Below are positions 52,282-61,066 of a DNA stretch of 64,000 nt, piece after piece (positions within the stretch are counted from its first letter, which is position 1; each line of letters opens with the position of its first letter). The stretch comes from Comamonadaceae bacterium G21597-S1 (GTDB taxonomy: Bacteria; Pseudomonadota; Gammaproteobacteria; Burkholderiales; Burkholderiaceae_C). The DNA lies in the NCBI GenBank assembly GCA_027214345.1, contig JAPWHR010000014.1, positions 62,001 through 126,000 of the forward strand, read 5' to 3'. Position numbers and translations under genes: made by a program. Under the pieces are notes generated by a model. It did no database searches, was not told the origin of the DNA, and was given only the letters and a program-made list of their open reading frames with translations.

Positions 52282-53505
52282 TCAGATCACGCCCTCGTCG
52301 CGCAACTCGGCGATGCCGTTCGCGTCCAGGCCCAGTGCCGCCAGCGTCTCGTCGGTATGTTCTCCCAGGCGCGGCGGTGGTGCATCCGGCCCCAGGCTGC
52401 GCCGGTTCCACTGGAAACCAATGGTCGGCACCTGCATGTCGCGGCCGCTGCGCGGGTCGTGCAGCGTCTGCATCACGGCGCGTTCCTGCACGTGCGGGTC
52501 GGCCATGGCCTCCTTGACCGTGCGCACCCGGGTCGCGGGAACGTGGGCGGCCGAGAGCCGCTCTTCCCAGGCCTGTGCGGAATCGGTGCGCAGGGCGCGG
52601 GTGAGTTCCGCACGGAAGGCGACCGCGTTGGCGCTGCGCGCCTCGGCGCTGTCGAAACGCGGGTCGCGCAGCGTGTCTTCCAGGCCCAGCACCCGGCACA
52701 GACGCAGCAACTGAGCATCCTGGTTGGCGGTCATCGACAGCAGGCCATCCGCGGTGGCGAAGATGCCCGACGCCGGTGCGCCGCTGGCGGCGGTGTTGCC
52801 CTTGGCGGTGAGTTCAATGCCGCTGTTGGCAATGGTCGACATGGTCGACGCCATCGCGACCAGGCCGGCGTCCAGCATGCCGACATCGACCATCTGCGCC
52901 TCGCCGGTGCGGTCGCGTTCGCGCAACGCGGCCACCACGGCGAAGGCGCCGTACATGCCGGCCAGGTAGTCGAAGATAGGCGGGCCGATGCGGTTGGGCA
53001 CCGACTCCGCGGTGCCGGTCAGCATGGTCACGCCGGACGCCGCCTGCACCACGTGGTCGTAGGCCGGGCGCCGGGCCATCGGGCCGGTCTGGCCGTATCC
53101 GGAGATGGCGCAATAAACGATGTCGCTGCGTTGCGCACGCGCCGCCTCGAAGCCGACGCCCAGGCGATCGGCCACGCCGGCCGAGAAATTCTCGACCACC
53201 ACGTCGGCCTGGGCCATCAGGCGCAAGGCCAAGGCGCGGCCACGCTCCGACTGCAGGTTCAGCGTGATCGACCGCTTGGCGGCGTTCTGCGCGACAAACT
53301 GGGCCGAGAACTCCGGGATGCCGGTGACCGGGGAACCGCTGCGCGCCCAGTCGCCTTGACCGGGCCGCTCCAGCTTGGTCACCTCGGCGCCGAGCAAGGC
53401 CAGCTGGTAGGTGCAATACGGCCCGGCCAGCACCGTGGTCAGGTCCAGGATGCGGATGCCGGCCAGCGGCCGGGGCCGCCGGTCGTCGGGTTGTGTAGCA
53501 GTCAT
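52282..53505 (-). CDS. CaiB/BaiF-family CoA-transferase
   Basis: A 407-residue family III CoA-transferase with RILDLTTVLAGPYCTYQLALLGAEVTKLE at the N-terminus and DVGMLDAGLVAMAS. It follows the Bug gene by 5 bases (TGAGCATCATG), so a single message makes receptor and activating enzyme. It is distinct from the other CoA-transferase at 41660, which is only distantly similar. Acid and CoA donor are unknown. Confidence 0.92.
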   Translation of the reverse strand: MTATQPDDRRPRPLAGIRILDLTTVLAGPYCTYQLALLGAEVTKLERPGQGDWARSGSPVTGIPEFSAQFVAQNAAKRSITLNLQSERGRALALRLMAQADVVVENFSAGVADRLGVGFEAARAQRSDIVYCAISGYGQTGPMARRPAYDHVVQAASGVTMLTGTAESVPNRIGPPIFDYLAGMYGAFAVVAALRERDRTGEAQMVDVGMLDAGLVAMASTMSTIANSGIELTAKGNTAASGAPASGIFATADGLLSMTANQDAQLLRLCRVLGLEDTLRDPRFDSAEARSANAVAFRAELTRALRTDSAQAWEERLSAAHVPATRVRTVKEAMADPHVQERAVMQTLHDPRSGRDMQVPTIGFQWNRRSLGPDAPPPRLGEHTDETLAALGLDANGIAELRDEGVI

Positions 53506-53510
53506 GATGC

Positions 53511-54557
53511 TCAGTCCACCTTCAGGCCCAGCTGACGCACCAGCTTGCCCAGGCGCTCGTAGTCGCTGTTGATCGTCCTGGCGAACTCCTGCGGCCCATC
53601 GCCCGAGGTGGTGAGCCCGACGGTATGAAAGCGCTGCTGGACGTCGGGCATGTTCAGAATCGCCGTGACATCCTGGTTCACCTTGGCAATGATCGCCGGC
53701 GGCGTTCCCACGGGCGCGAAGATGCCCAGCCACGGCACGACCGGCACATAACCCGGCACCAGTTCGGACACCGTGGGCAGGTCCGGCAGTTGCGGCAGGC
53801 GCTTGACCGACGTGGCGGCAATGGGCACCAGATTGCCCGCCTTGATCTGCGGCATCACCACCGCAACCGATTCGCCCTGCAGTTGCAGCCGCCCGCCCAT
53901 CACGTCGGTCATCACGGCCGACGCGGCCTTGTACGGAATATGTTGCGCCACCAGCCCGGTCATCTCCTTGATGGCCTCCATGTTCAGGTGCGGAACGGTG
54001 CCATTGCCGGCCGTGCCGTAGTTCAAGGCCGTCGGGTTCGCCTTGCTGTAGTCCACCAGCGCCTTGAAGTTGTTGATCTTGAGTGCCGGTGTGGCGACGA
54101 TCAGGCTGCTGGGGTAGGCCACGTTGATGATGGGCAGGAAGTCCTTGCGCACGTCGTATCCCAGGTTGGAATAGACATGCGGATTGATGGCCATGGCGGC
54201 CATCGCCGAGAACAACAAGGTGTAGCCGTCGGCCGGCGCTTTCACGGCGGTCTGGGCGCCGATGCTGCCGCCCTGGCCGGGGCGGTTCTCGACCGTCACG
54301 GCCTGACCCCATTGCGCCGACAGCTTGTCGGAGACGATACGCGCCAGCGAATCGGTCACGTTGCCGGCGGCATAACTGACGATGAGCCGCACCGGACGCT
54401 CCGGGTACTTGCCTGCGTCCGTCGCCTGGGCGTGCAGCGGCAGGGTGGCCGCGCCAGCCAGGGCCAGGGCAGCGAGAGCGCGCAGACCATGCAGCGGCCG
54501 GGACGAACGAACGGCGGGGCGAGCGGCGGGGGTGCGAAAAGGCGCAATGGGATTCAT
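53511..54557 (-). CDS. Bug/TctC-type tripartite tricarboxylate receptor
   Basis: A 348-residue exported receptor with a long, Arg-rich signal region (LRALAALALAGAATLPLHAQ) and a mature start YPERPVRLIVSYAAGNVTDSLA. PADGYTLLFS and IPYKAASAVMTDVMGG are the family landmarks. GGAGA lies 6-7 bases before ATG 54557; an in-frame start at 54569 is also open. It leads a two-gene operon with the CoA-transferase and is divergent from a LysR gene. Confidence 0.93.
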   Translation of the reverse strand: MNPIAPFRTPAARPAVRSSRPLHGLRALAALALAGAATLPLHAQATDAGKYPERPVRLIVSYAAGNVTDSLARIVSDKLSAQWGQAVTVENRPGQGGSIGAQTAVKAPADGYTLLFSAMAAMAINPHVYSNLGYDVRKDFLPIINVAYPSSLIVATPALKINNFKALVDYSKANPTALNYGTAGNGTVPHLNMEAIKEMTGLVAQHIPYKAASAVMTDVMGGRLQLQGESVAVVMPQIKAGNLVPIAATSVKRLPQLPDLPTVSELVPGYVPVVPWLGIFAPVGTPPAIIAKVNQDVTAILNMPDVQQRFHTVGLTTSGDGPQEFARTINSDYERLGKLVRQLGLKVD

Positions 54558-54640
54558 GTCTGTCTCCAATCAGAAAGAGCGGGTGATAGGCGATCGAGCG
54601 ACGGGGCCGGCACCGGGTCCGGTCGTGCACCGTGCGCATT

Positions 54641-54694
54641 CTGGAGTGGCTATCCCTGTGCGTAAACTATTGAATTCGTATCCAGCCATTCCAG
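54641..54694. promoter_or_regulatory. inverted repeat pair before the LysR gene
   Basis: CTGGAGTGGCT (54641-54651) and AGCCATTCCAG (54684-54694) are complementary at 10 of 11 positions and 32 bases apart, within the divergent Bug/LysR interval. They could be a looping LysR site pair; the spacing is wide. Confidence 0.35.
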
Positions 54695-54700
54695 ATCGAT

Positions 54701-55678
54701 ATGCCTATCTCCGCAGACAACGCTGACGCGACGCGCCAGGTCGCCGCCCGGCGCATGGACCGGCTGCGCGTGCGGCACCTGAAACTCCTGCAGCTGGTGG
54801 CCAGCACCGGCTCGTTGACGGCGGCCGCGCAGGAACTGCGCATCAGCCAGCCGGCCAGCACGAAACTGCTGCAGGAACTCGAACGCGCCGTGGGATGTTC
54901 GCTGGTGGACCGATCGGTGCGCGGTGGCAGCCTGTCGGCGGCCGGGCAACGCACGCTCGAACGCATGCGCATCGCCATCAGCGCGCTGGACGCCGTCGCG
55001 CAGGCCGGGGCGACGCCGCCCCATCGCCCGCTGGTGCGCATCGGAACCTTGCCGCTGGTCGGCGTGGAGCTGATTCCGCGCATGGTCGCGCTGTTGTCGG
55101 AACGCGGCCAACTGCCCCGCTTGACGATCCACGAGAGCAACGTGGCCGCGGTGCTCGGCATGTTGCGCGAAGGCGCGATCGATTGCGTGATCGGGCGTAT
55201 CGACAGCGACCGGCTGGAGGGCCGCGCGGACGAGTTCCGCATCACGCGCCTGACGCGCGACGACTACGCAATCGCCTGTGCACCGACCCACCCGCTGGCG
55301 GGCAGGCGCAGGCTCGCGCTCGGCACGTTGCGCACGCACGACTGGATCTTGGCCCCGCACGGCACCCACACACGGCAGGTCTTCGAGATGCGTTTCGCCA
55401 GCCAGGGCCTGCAACCGCCGCTGCCGCTGATCGAGTGCGCGGCCTTCCACACCAACCTGTCCACCGTGTCGACCTGCCCGCTGCTGACCGTGGCACCCCA
55501 GAGCGCCGTGCAGTCGTACGTGCGCCTGGGCCGCGTGCGCCAGCTGGACCTGGCACAGCCGTTCGCGTCGGACTCCATCGTATTCATGAGCCTGCGCGAT
55601 CTGCCGGAACTGCCGGCACTGGGGCTGGTGCGCGAAGCACTGCTGGCAGTTGCCGGCGCAGGGGCCACCGCGGCCTGA
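54701..55678 (+). CDS. LysR-family regulator
   Basis: A 325-residue LysR regulator with HTH LKLLQLVASTGSLTAAAQELRISQ-type (residues 27-50) and an effector domain starting VRIGTLPLVGVELIP. It is divergent from the Bug/CoA-transferase operon and probably controls it, as with many Bug gene pairs. The last 95 bases overlap the 3' end of the EamA gene on the other strand. Confidence 0.9.
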   Translation: MPISADNADATRQVAARRMDRLRVRHLKLLQLVASTGSLTAAAQELRISQPASTKLLQELERAVGCSLVDRSVRGGSLSAAGQRTLERMRIAISALDAVAQAGATPPHRPLVRIGTLPLVGVELIPRMVALLSERGQLPRLTIHESNVAAVLGMLREGAIDCVIGRIDSDRLEGRADEFRITRLTRDDYAIACAPTHPLAGRRRLALGTLRTHDWILAPHGTHTRQVFEMRFASQGLQPPLPLIECAAFHTNLSTVSTCPLLTVAPQSAVQSYVRLGRVRQLDLAQPFASDSIVFMSLRDLPELPALGLVREALLAVAGAGATAA

Positions 55679-56555
55679 CGGCGACTCGCGCGTCCGATCC
55701 GCCGACCCGCGGGCGCTGGCTCACCTGGCCCGCCACCACCGACACCAGCACGATGACCATGCCCGCCAGCTGGACGCCATTGAGCGACTGGCCGAGCCAT
55801 GCCCAGCCCAGGATCACCGCGGTCACCGGGCTGGCCAGGCCCAGCATCGCGGCCGCCGCCGGCTCCAGCCGTGCCAGGCCACGGAACCACAACCAGTAAG
55901 TCATCGCGGCGCCGACCAGCGTCAACCACAACAGGCCGCCGATGTTCGTCGCGTCGAGTCGCGGCAACGCGGGTTCGATGACCCATGCCAGCGGCAGCAG
56001 CAACAGGCCGCCGGCGGTGAGTTGCCAGGCCGCAAGTCCCAGCACCGGCACCGGCGCCTGCCAGCGCCGCGTGAGCACGGTGCCCGCCGCCATCGAGGCC
56101 GCTCCCGCGACCGCGGCCAGCATGCCCCAGGGGTCGAGCGCCGCATCGGGACCGAGCACCAGCAGCGCGACGCCGCCCACACCGGCCAGCGCCAGCAGCA
56201 CCGCAAGCGCCCGGATCGGCGTGCCCAGCAGGGGACGCGACAGCAGGATCACCAGCAAGGCCTGCACCGATCCCAGCGTCGCGGCCACACCGCCCGGCAG
56301 CCGGTAGGCCGCCACGTACAGCAGCACCCAGAACACCGAAAAATTCAGCGCACCCAGCACCAGGCTGCGCCAGAACCAGACGCCCGAGGGCAGGATGCGC
56401 GTCCACGCCAGCAGTAACAGGCCGGCCGGCAAGGCGCGCAATGCCGCCAGCGTGATCGGGTAACCCGCCGGCAGGGTCTCGGTGGCCACGAGGTAGGTGC
56501 TGCCCCAGATCGCCGGGGCCAGCGCGGTGAGGAAGATGTCGTGCAGTCGTTTCAT
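55584..56555 (-). CDS. EamA-family (DMT) transporter
   Basis: A 323-residue membrane protein of the drug/metabolite transporter superfamily with about ten hydrophobic helices in two EamA repeats; LRALPAGLLLL and GSVQALLVILLSRPLLG are typical. The C-terminus has some fifty extra, proline/arginine-rich residues beyond the last helix, which overlap the LysR 3' end. Substrate unknown, often amino acids or metabolites. GGAG stands about 9 bases before the ATG. Confidence 0.9.
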   Translation of the reverse strand: MKRLHDIFLTALAPAIWGSTYLVATETLPAGYPITLAALRALPAGLLLLAWTRILPSGVWFWRSLVLGALNFSVFWVLLYVAAYRLPGGVAATLGSVQALLVILLSRPLLGTPIRALAVLLALAGVGGVALLVLGPDAALDPWGMLAAVAGAASMAAGTVLTRRWQAPVPVLGLAAWQLTAGGLLLLPLAWVIEPALPRLDATNIGGLLWLTLVGAAMTYWLWFRGLARLEPAAAAMLGLASPVTAVILGWAWLGQSLNGVQLAGMVIVLVSVVAGQVSQRPRVGGSDARVAVRPRWPLRRQLPAVLRAPAPVPAVPADRAGS

Positions 56556-56702
56556 GGGAGGTTCTCCGGGAGTCGGTCCGGGCGGCGACGGGACGCGCCG
56601 GCATCACACACCATCGTCGGGATGCCTGCGCACACCGGACCACGATGCGCCCACCGGCAGCGCCGCCGACGCAGCCCGGCACGGGACGCGCGGCGGTATC
56701 GA

Positions 56703-57326
56703 TCAGGCGGCCTGCGCCCAGTCGTTGGCAGCCACGATGCCCGCCGCCAGCCGCGCGACATGCGCACCCTGGGCCCGGGCGCCGGCCAGGTCGATGGCGT
56801 CGGGCTCGCGCTTGCCGTCGGAGCCCGCGATGGTGCCCGCCCCGTAAGGCGATCCGCCGACGATCCGGTCCACCGCCGTCTGGCCGCTGAAGGTATAGGG
56901 CATGCCCACCACCACCATGCCGAAATGCAGCAGCGGTATCTGGGTCGTCAGCAGCGTGGCCTCGTGGCCGCCGTGTTGCGAGCCGGTCGACGTGAAGACC
57001 GCGCCGACCTTGCCCACCAGCGCATTGCGCGCCCACAGACCGCCGGCCTGGTCGAGAAACTGCTTGACCTGCCCGGCCATCATGCCAAAACGCGTCGGCG
57101 TACCGATGATGATGGCGTCGTAGTTCGCCAGGTCCTGCACCTGCGCCACGGCGGTGTCGTCATCGGCATAACCGGCGCTGGCGCGCACCGCCTGCGGCAC
57201 GGTCTCGGGCACGCGCCGCACGTCGACGACGGTACCGGGCACGGAACGGGCCCCTTCGGCTTCGGCATGGGCCAGGGCGCGCACGTGGCCGTAGCTGGAG
57301 TAGTAGAGAACAAGAACGCGGGTCAT
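56703..57326 (-). CDS. wrbA: NAD(P)H:quinone oxidoreductase WrbA
   Basis: A 207-residue flavodoxin-fold protein of the WrbA family, which reduces quinones by two electrons using FMN. The N-terminus [18 protein letters not shown] is the FMN-binding loop, [16 protein letters not shown] and [13 protein letters not shown]-type stretch (read as [13 protein letters not shown]) are conserved. The start at 57326 is supported by GGAAA upstream; further residues to 57407 are not WrbA-like. It is 99 bases downstream of a LysR gene on the same strand. Confidence 0.93.
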   Translation of the reverse strand: MTRVLVLYYSSYGHVRALAHAEAEGARSVPGTVVDVRRVPETVPQAVRASAGYADDDTAVAQVQDLANYDAIIIGTPTRFGMMAGQVKQFLDQAGGLWARNALVGKVGAVFTSTGSQHGGHEATLLTTQIPLLHFGMVVVGMPYTFSGQTAVDRIVGGSPYGAGTIAGSDGKREPDAIDLAGARAQGAHVARLAAGIVAANDWAQAA

Positions 57327-57425
57327 CGGGGGTTTCCTTTCCATCTCGGGTTGCGATGCCGTGATGGTGCGGCCCGCCGCGAGAAAGAAAAACCGCCCGT
57401 GGCGCAATGCACTCTTTACGCAGCG

Positions 57426-58322
57426 TCAGGAATACCTGCCGGCCAGCGTGGCCTGCAGCTGCGCGAGAAAGGCCAACACCTTGGCGTCCACGCCGTGGCG
57501 CGAAGCCGTCACCGCGTAGACATGGCGCGCCGGCAAGGCATGGTCCGGCAACACGCGCACGAGTTGCCCCGCGCGCTCGGGTGTGTCGGCGATGAAGTCG
57601 GGCAAGGCACCGATGCCCTGCCCCGCGACCAGCATGTCGCGCAGCACCAGCGAACTGCCCACGCGCAGTTGCGGCTCGAGCCGCAGCACCTGCCGGCCCT
57701 CGGGCCCTTCGAGCTCCCATTGCGTCGTGGAATCGGCCAGCAGGTAGGCCACGCAGCGGTGCGTCGCCAGATCGTCGACGCCAGCAGGGGTTCCGTGCGC
57801 GGCCAGGTAGGCAGGCGCGGCATACAGCCGCTGACCGATGTCGGCCAGCCGGCGCGCGACCAGGTTGGAGTCAGGCAGCGTGGCGCGGATGCGGATCGTC
57901 AGGTCGAACCCGCCCTCGACCATGTCCACCACCCGGTCGTCCAGCGAGAGGCTCAGCGAGAGCGATGGATATTTCGCCAGCAGCTCCGGCAACATTGCTG
58001 CGATGACGATCTGGCCGAACGAGCCCGGCGCGTTGACACGCAGGTGGCCGTGCACGGCGCCGTTATCGCGCCGGACCCGCGCCTCCATGCCGTTCACGGC
58101 ATCGAGAATGCGGCGTGCCTCGTCGTGGTAGTCGCGGCCCTGCTCGGTCAGCGACATGGAACGGGTGGTGCGCGTCAGCAGGCTGCAGCCCAGCGACCGC
58201 TCGAGTTGCTTGATCTCGCGGCTGAGCAGGCCCGCCGAAACCTCCAGGTCCTCGGCCGCACGGGCAAAACTGCCGCGCTCGACGATGCGGCAGAAGGCAT
58301 GCATGACGGTCAGCTTGTCCAT
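57426..58322 (-). CDS. LysR-family regulator, DntR/YhjC-like
   Basis: A 298-residue regulator with HTH FCRIVERGSFARAAEDLEVSAGLLSREIKQLE-type (see residues 10-41) and an effector domain starting GHLRVNAPGSFGQIV. It precedes wrbA and probably regulates it, consistent with redox- or quinone-responsive members of the clade; direct evidence is lacking. No autoregulatory dyad was recognised. Confidence 0.9.
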   Translation of the reverse strand: MDKLTVMHAFCRIVERGSFARAAEDLEVSAGLLSREIKQLERSLGCSLLTRTTRSMSLTEQGRDYHDEARRILDAVNGMEARVRRDNGAVHGHLRVNAPGSFGQIVIAAMLPELLAKYPSLSLSLSLDDRVVDMVEGGFDLTIRIRATLPDSNLVARRLADIGQRLYAAPAYLAAHGTPAGVDDLATHRCVAYLLADSTTQWELEGPEGRQVLRLEPQLRVGSSLVLRDMLVAGQGIGALPDFIADTPERAGQLVRVLPDHALPARHVYAVTASRHGVDAKVLAFLAQLQATLAGRYS

Positions 58323-58349
58323 GGTGCTGCCGCCATTATGCGTACGCCA

Positions 58350-59348
58350 CTACCGCATCAGCTCGGCCAGGGCCGGTGCCCATTTCGCCGCGTCGGTACC
58401 GCTGGCCAGGTGCCCGTGTTCGCTGTCGATCTCGACGTAGCGGGCATCGACACCCGCCGCCGTCAACGCGGCCATCACGCCGGGCGCCAGGCTTGGCGGA
58501 AACAAGGCGTCCGTGCGCGACAACACATACAACACGCGCGCCTGGATCCGGCCCAGCAGCGGGGTCGCATCGAACGCCTCGGCTGCCCGCCCCAGCACCA
58601 GCAGCGAATGGCCGTCGAACGCCTGGGCCCAGCTGCGGGCGATACGCGTGACCTCCTGCGCGCGCGCCGGTGCATCGGGAAACCGCGGCGCCAGTTCCTG
58701 CTCCAGCCCGTAGCCGCGCAGCGTCTCCTCGCGGATCGCCGTCATCGTCGCGTCGATGCCACCGGCGCGGTAGTAGTGGCCGTCACTCCAGTTCGGATCC
58801 GTGGCCAGCCGCGCCGCCGTGCGTTCGGTGTTCATGTTCGCCGGTCGCCGGGGTGCACTGACCGCGATCGCCAACCGGTCCACGAAGTCCGGAAAGATCA
58901 CGCCCCACGCAAATCCCTGGAAGCCGCCATAGGACGGCCCGGCAACGGCGGCCAGATGGGTCACGCCCAGCTGCTCCAGCAGCATCTTCTGCGCGGTGAC
59001 GATGTCGCGCAGCGTGATGGCGGGAAAGTCCGGCCCGTATTCCCGACCCGAGCGCGGATCGATGCTGCGCGGCCCGGTCGAGCCGAACGCCGACCCCAGC
59101 ATGTTCGAGCTGACGACGAAATAACGATCGGTGTCGATCGCCCGCCCCGGCCCCACCAGGCTTGCCCAGGACCCTTCGGAAGACCCCTCGCCGCCATCGG
59201 CGAACAGGTGGCTGCTGGTGTATCCATGGGTCAGCAACACCGCGTTGCGCCCGTCTGGCGCCAGCGTGCCGTAAGTGACATACGCCAGCTCCACCGCGGG
59301 CAATACCACCCCGCATTCCAATGGCAGATCACCGATCGAACCCTGCAT
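58350..59348 (-). CDS. MetX-like alpha/beta hydrolase
   Basis: A 332-residue alpha/beta-hydrolase related to homoserine O-acetyltransferase (MetX). GSAFGSTGPRSIDPRSG and YGPDFPAITLRDIVTAQ are the MetX landmarks, GPSYGGFQG holds the nucleophile Ser, and DSEHGHLASG the His. It differs from true MetX by missing the long lid, so transferase or esterase activity is open. GGAGG is 8 bases before ATG 59348. Confidence 0.88.
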   Translation of the reverse strand: MQGSIGDLPLECGVVLPAVELAYVTYGTLAPDGRNAVLLTHGYTSSHLFADGGEGSSEGSWASLVGPGRAIDTDRYFVVSSNMLGSAFGSTGPRSIDPRSGREYGPDFPAITLRDIVTAQKMLLEQLGVTHLAAVAGPSYGGFQGFAWGVIFPDFVDRLAIAVSAPRRPANMNTERTAARLATDPNWSDGHYYRAGGIDATMTAIREETLRGYGLEQELAPRFPDAPARAQEVTRIARSWAQAFDGHSLLVLGRAAEAFDATPLLGRIQARVLYVLSRTDALFPPSLAPGVMAALTAAGVDARYVEIDSEHGHLASGTDAAKWAPALAELMR

Positions 59349-59453
59349 CTCGCGCCTCCGTATTCGTTCCAGCTTGCGGACCCCGGAGCCGTTGTTGCCC
59401 CATGCCGACGATTGTGACGCCACCGGCGGCGCGATGGACCGCGCCGCCGCCGC

Positions 59454-60281
59454 TCAGCCCGGCCCCGACCGATCTCCCGCGCCATCCCGCAGGGCCTGCA
59501 CCTCGCGCCGCAGTGCCGCGTTCTCCGCCTCCAGTGCCGCCACCCGCGCCCGCAAGGACTGCAGTTCGTCTCGCGTCGGCGATGCGTCGGACGGGTGCAG
59601 CACCGCGGCCTCTTGGGCCTCTTCGGCCGGTTTGCGCCGCGCATCGCGCACCCGTTTCGCCGCCAGCTTGAGCTCGTCCCTGCCGGCCAGCGCGGCGGCC
59701 TTCTGCTCGTCCTCGGGCAGGCTCGCCACGGCGGCCGCGGCGTTGATCGAGATCGTGCCGGACTTCACCGCGGCCACCAGTTCGGGCGCGGCCTGCTTGC
59801 GGATCTTCTCGATCAGCACCACCTGGCTGCTGCTGAGCCGCGCGGCCTTGGCGATGTCTTCGCGGCTCTCCAGCGGCCGGGGTTCCGGCGCCCGCGCGGC
59901 CTGCGGCGCTGGCTCCGCAACACCGGTCACGGGCGCCACAACCTGCATGCGTGCACGCCGCTCGGCCAGGATGGTGCGCTTGCGCAGCGCCAGCTCGCCG
60001 CGCTGGAAATCCGAGATGCTGCGCCGGCCCAGGTGCTGGTCGATCATCCACAGGTGCACGTCTTCGATCGACTGGAACTGCGGGTTCTGCACGGTCTGGA
60101 ACGGCAGGTCGTGTTGCCGGCAGATGCCATAGCGGTTGTGGCCGTCCACCAGGATGTCTCCCCACAACACCAGCGCGTCCCGGCAGCCTTCGGCGAGCAG
60201 GCTGCGCTCGAGCGCGGCATGTTCGTCCGGGGTCAGGGGATCGATATAGGCTTGCAGCTGCGGGTCGACGACGATGGGCAT
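59454..60281 (-). CDS. ParB N-terminal-like protein with coiled coil
   Basis: A 275-residue protein with a ParB/Srx nuclease-like start (MPIVVDPQLQAYIDPLTPDE, then ILVDGHNRYGICRQH at about 42-56), a helical middle with a KorB-type HTH (LSSSQVVLIEKIRKQA) and a leucine-zipper-like coiled coil at the end (LQSLRARVAALEAENAALRRE). It resembles orphan ParB-like proteins of phage or plasmid origin. No parA lies near. The start at 60281 has no ribosome site; 60335 is an alternative. Confidence 0.8.
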   Translation of the reverse strand: MPIVVDPQLQAYIDPLTPDEHAALERSLLAEGCRDALVLWGDILVDGHNRYGICRQHDLPFQTVQNPQFQSIEDVHLWMIDQHLGRRSISDFQRGELALRKRTILAERRARMQVVAPVTGVAEPAPQAARAPEPRPLESREDIAKAARLSSSQVVLIEKIRKQAAPELVAAVKSGTISINAAAAVASLPEDEQKAAALAGRDELKLAAKRVRDARRKPAEEAQEAAVLHPSDASPTRDELQSLRARVAALEAENAALRREVQALRDGAGDRSGPG

Positions 60282-60382
60282 GAGGGGCTTCGCACAGGGG
60301 TTGGCCGGGGGGCCGGCATTGTAGGTGCGTATCAAATAAACCCCACTTGGCCTGCCGCCGCATTTGGTTCACACTAGAAGCC

Positions 60383-61033
60383 ATGAACTCCAACAGCGCC
60401 CCCCACAGCAGCGCCCGTCGGCCCCGCCGGCCCGGCGACGTCAAACACGATCCGCTCGCCGTCGACGCAGACACCATGCTCGACGACGTGCAACCGGCCA
60501 AGCGTGGCGGCGCCCGCGGCGTGCCGGTGATGTGCCAGGAACTGCTGCTGTTGCGCGCCGGCGCCGACTGCCCGCAGTGCGGCGGACGCACGCCGGTGTT
60601 CGCGATGATGGGACTACCCGAATTCGAGGTGCAGAACGCACCGTCCACCCTGCTGCGCCGTATCGTGAACCTGCCTCCCGAGGTCGACAAGGCGGTGCGT
60701 GCGTTCAGCAAGGGCCGCTGGCGCAACGACCACCGCGCGAGCAGGACCAGCGGCGCCTTGTGGCTGAGCCACTGCGCCCGCTGTGATGCCCGGCTGGACG
60801 AAGACTTCACACTGGGCGACGACGGCCCGTTCCGGCCCCGGCTCTACAAGCAGCGCGTGGCGATCAAGATGGAACGCCTGCCCGGCCCGTTCGTGCTCGA
60901 TGGCGCGCAGCGCCTGCCCAACCTGCCCATGCTGAGCTGGCTCGACTGGCACAACGACCGCGAACGCAAGGCCCATGCCGCCAAGCCGCGCGACGTCGGG
61001 CGGCCGGCGGCGAAGAACAAAAAACGCCGCTGA
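60383..61033 (+). CDS. hypothetical protein with two CxxC motifs
   Basis: A 216-residue protein I cannot assign. CPQCGG (near 76) and CARCDAR (near 145) form a likely zinc knuckle; the ends are strongly basic (KNKKRR). It is divergent from the ParB-like gene, 101 bases apart, so both may belong to one mobile or nucleoid-related unit. No catalytic motif is seen. Confidence 0.6.
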   Translation: MNSNSAPHSSARRPRRPGDVKHDPLAVDADTMLDDVQPAKRGGARGVPVMCQELLLLRAGADCPQCGGRTPVFAMMGLPEFEVQNAPSTLLRRIVNLPPEVDKAVRAFSKGRWRNDHRASRTSGALWLSHCARCDARLDEDFTLGDDGPFRPRLYKQRVAIKMERLPGPFVLDGAQRLPNLPMLSWLDWHNDRERKAHAAKPRDVGRPAAKNKKRR

Positions 61034-61066
61034 GCGCCGGGCCCGCGGATCGCGGCGAGTCGCCGT

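Noticed and set aside
56541-59417. A 958-codon plus-strand frame opposite EamA end, WrbA, LysR and MetX-like genes
   Set aside because: Four recognisable families lie on the minus strand over the same bases; the plus frame is a high-GC shadow.
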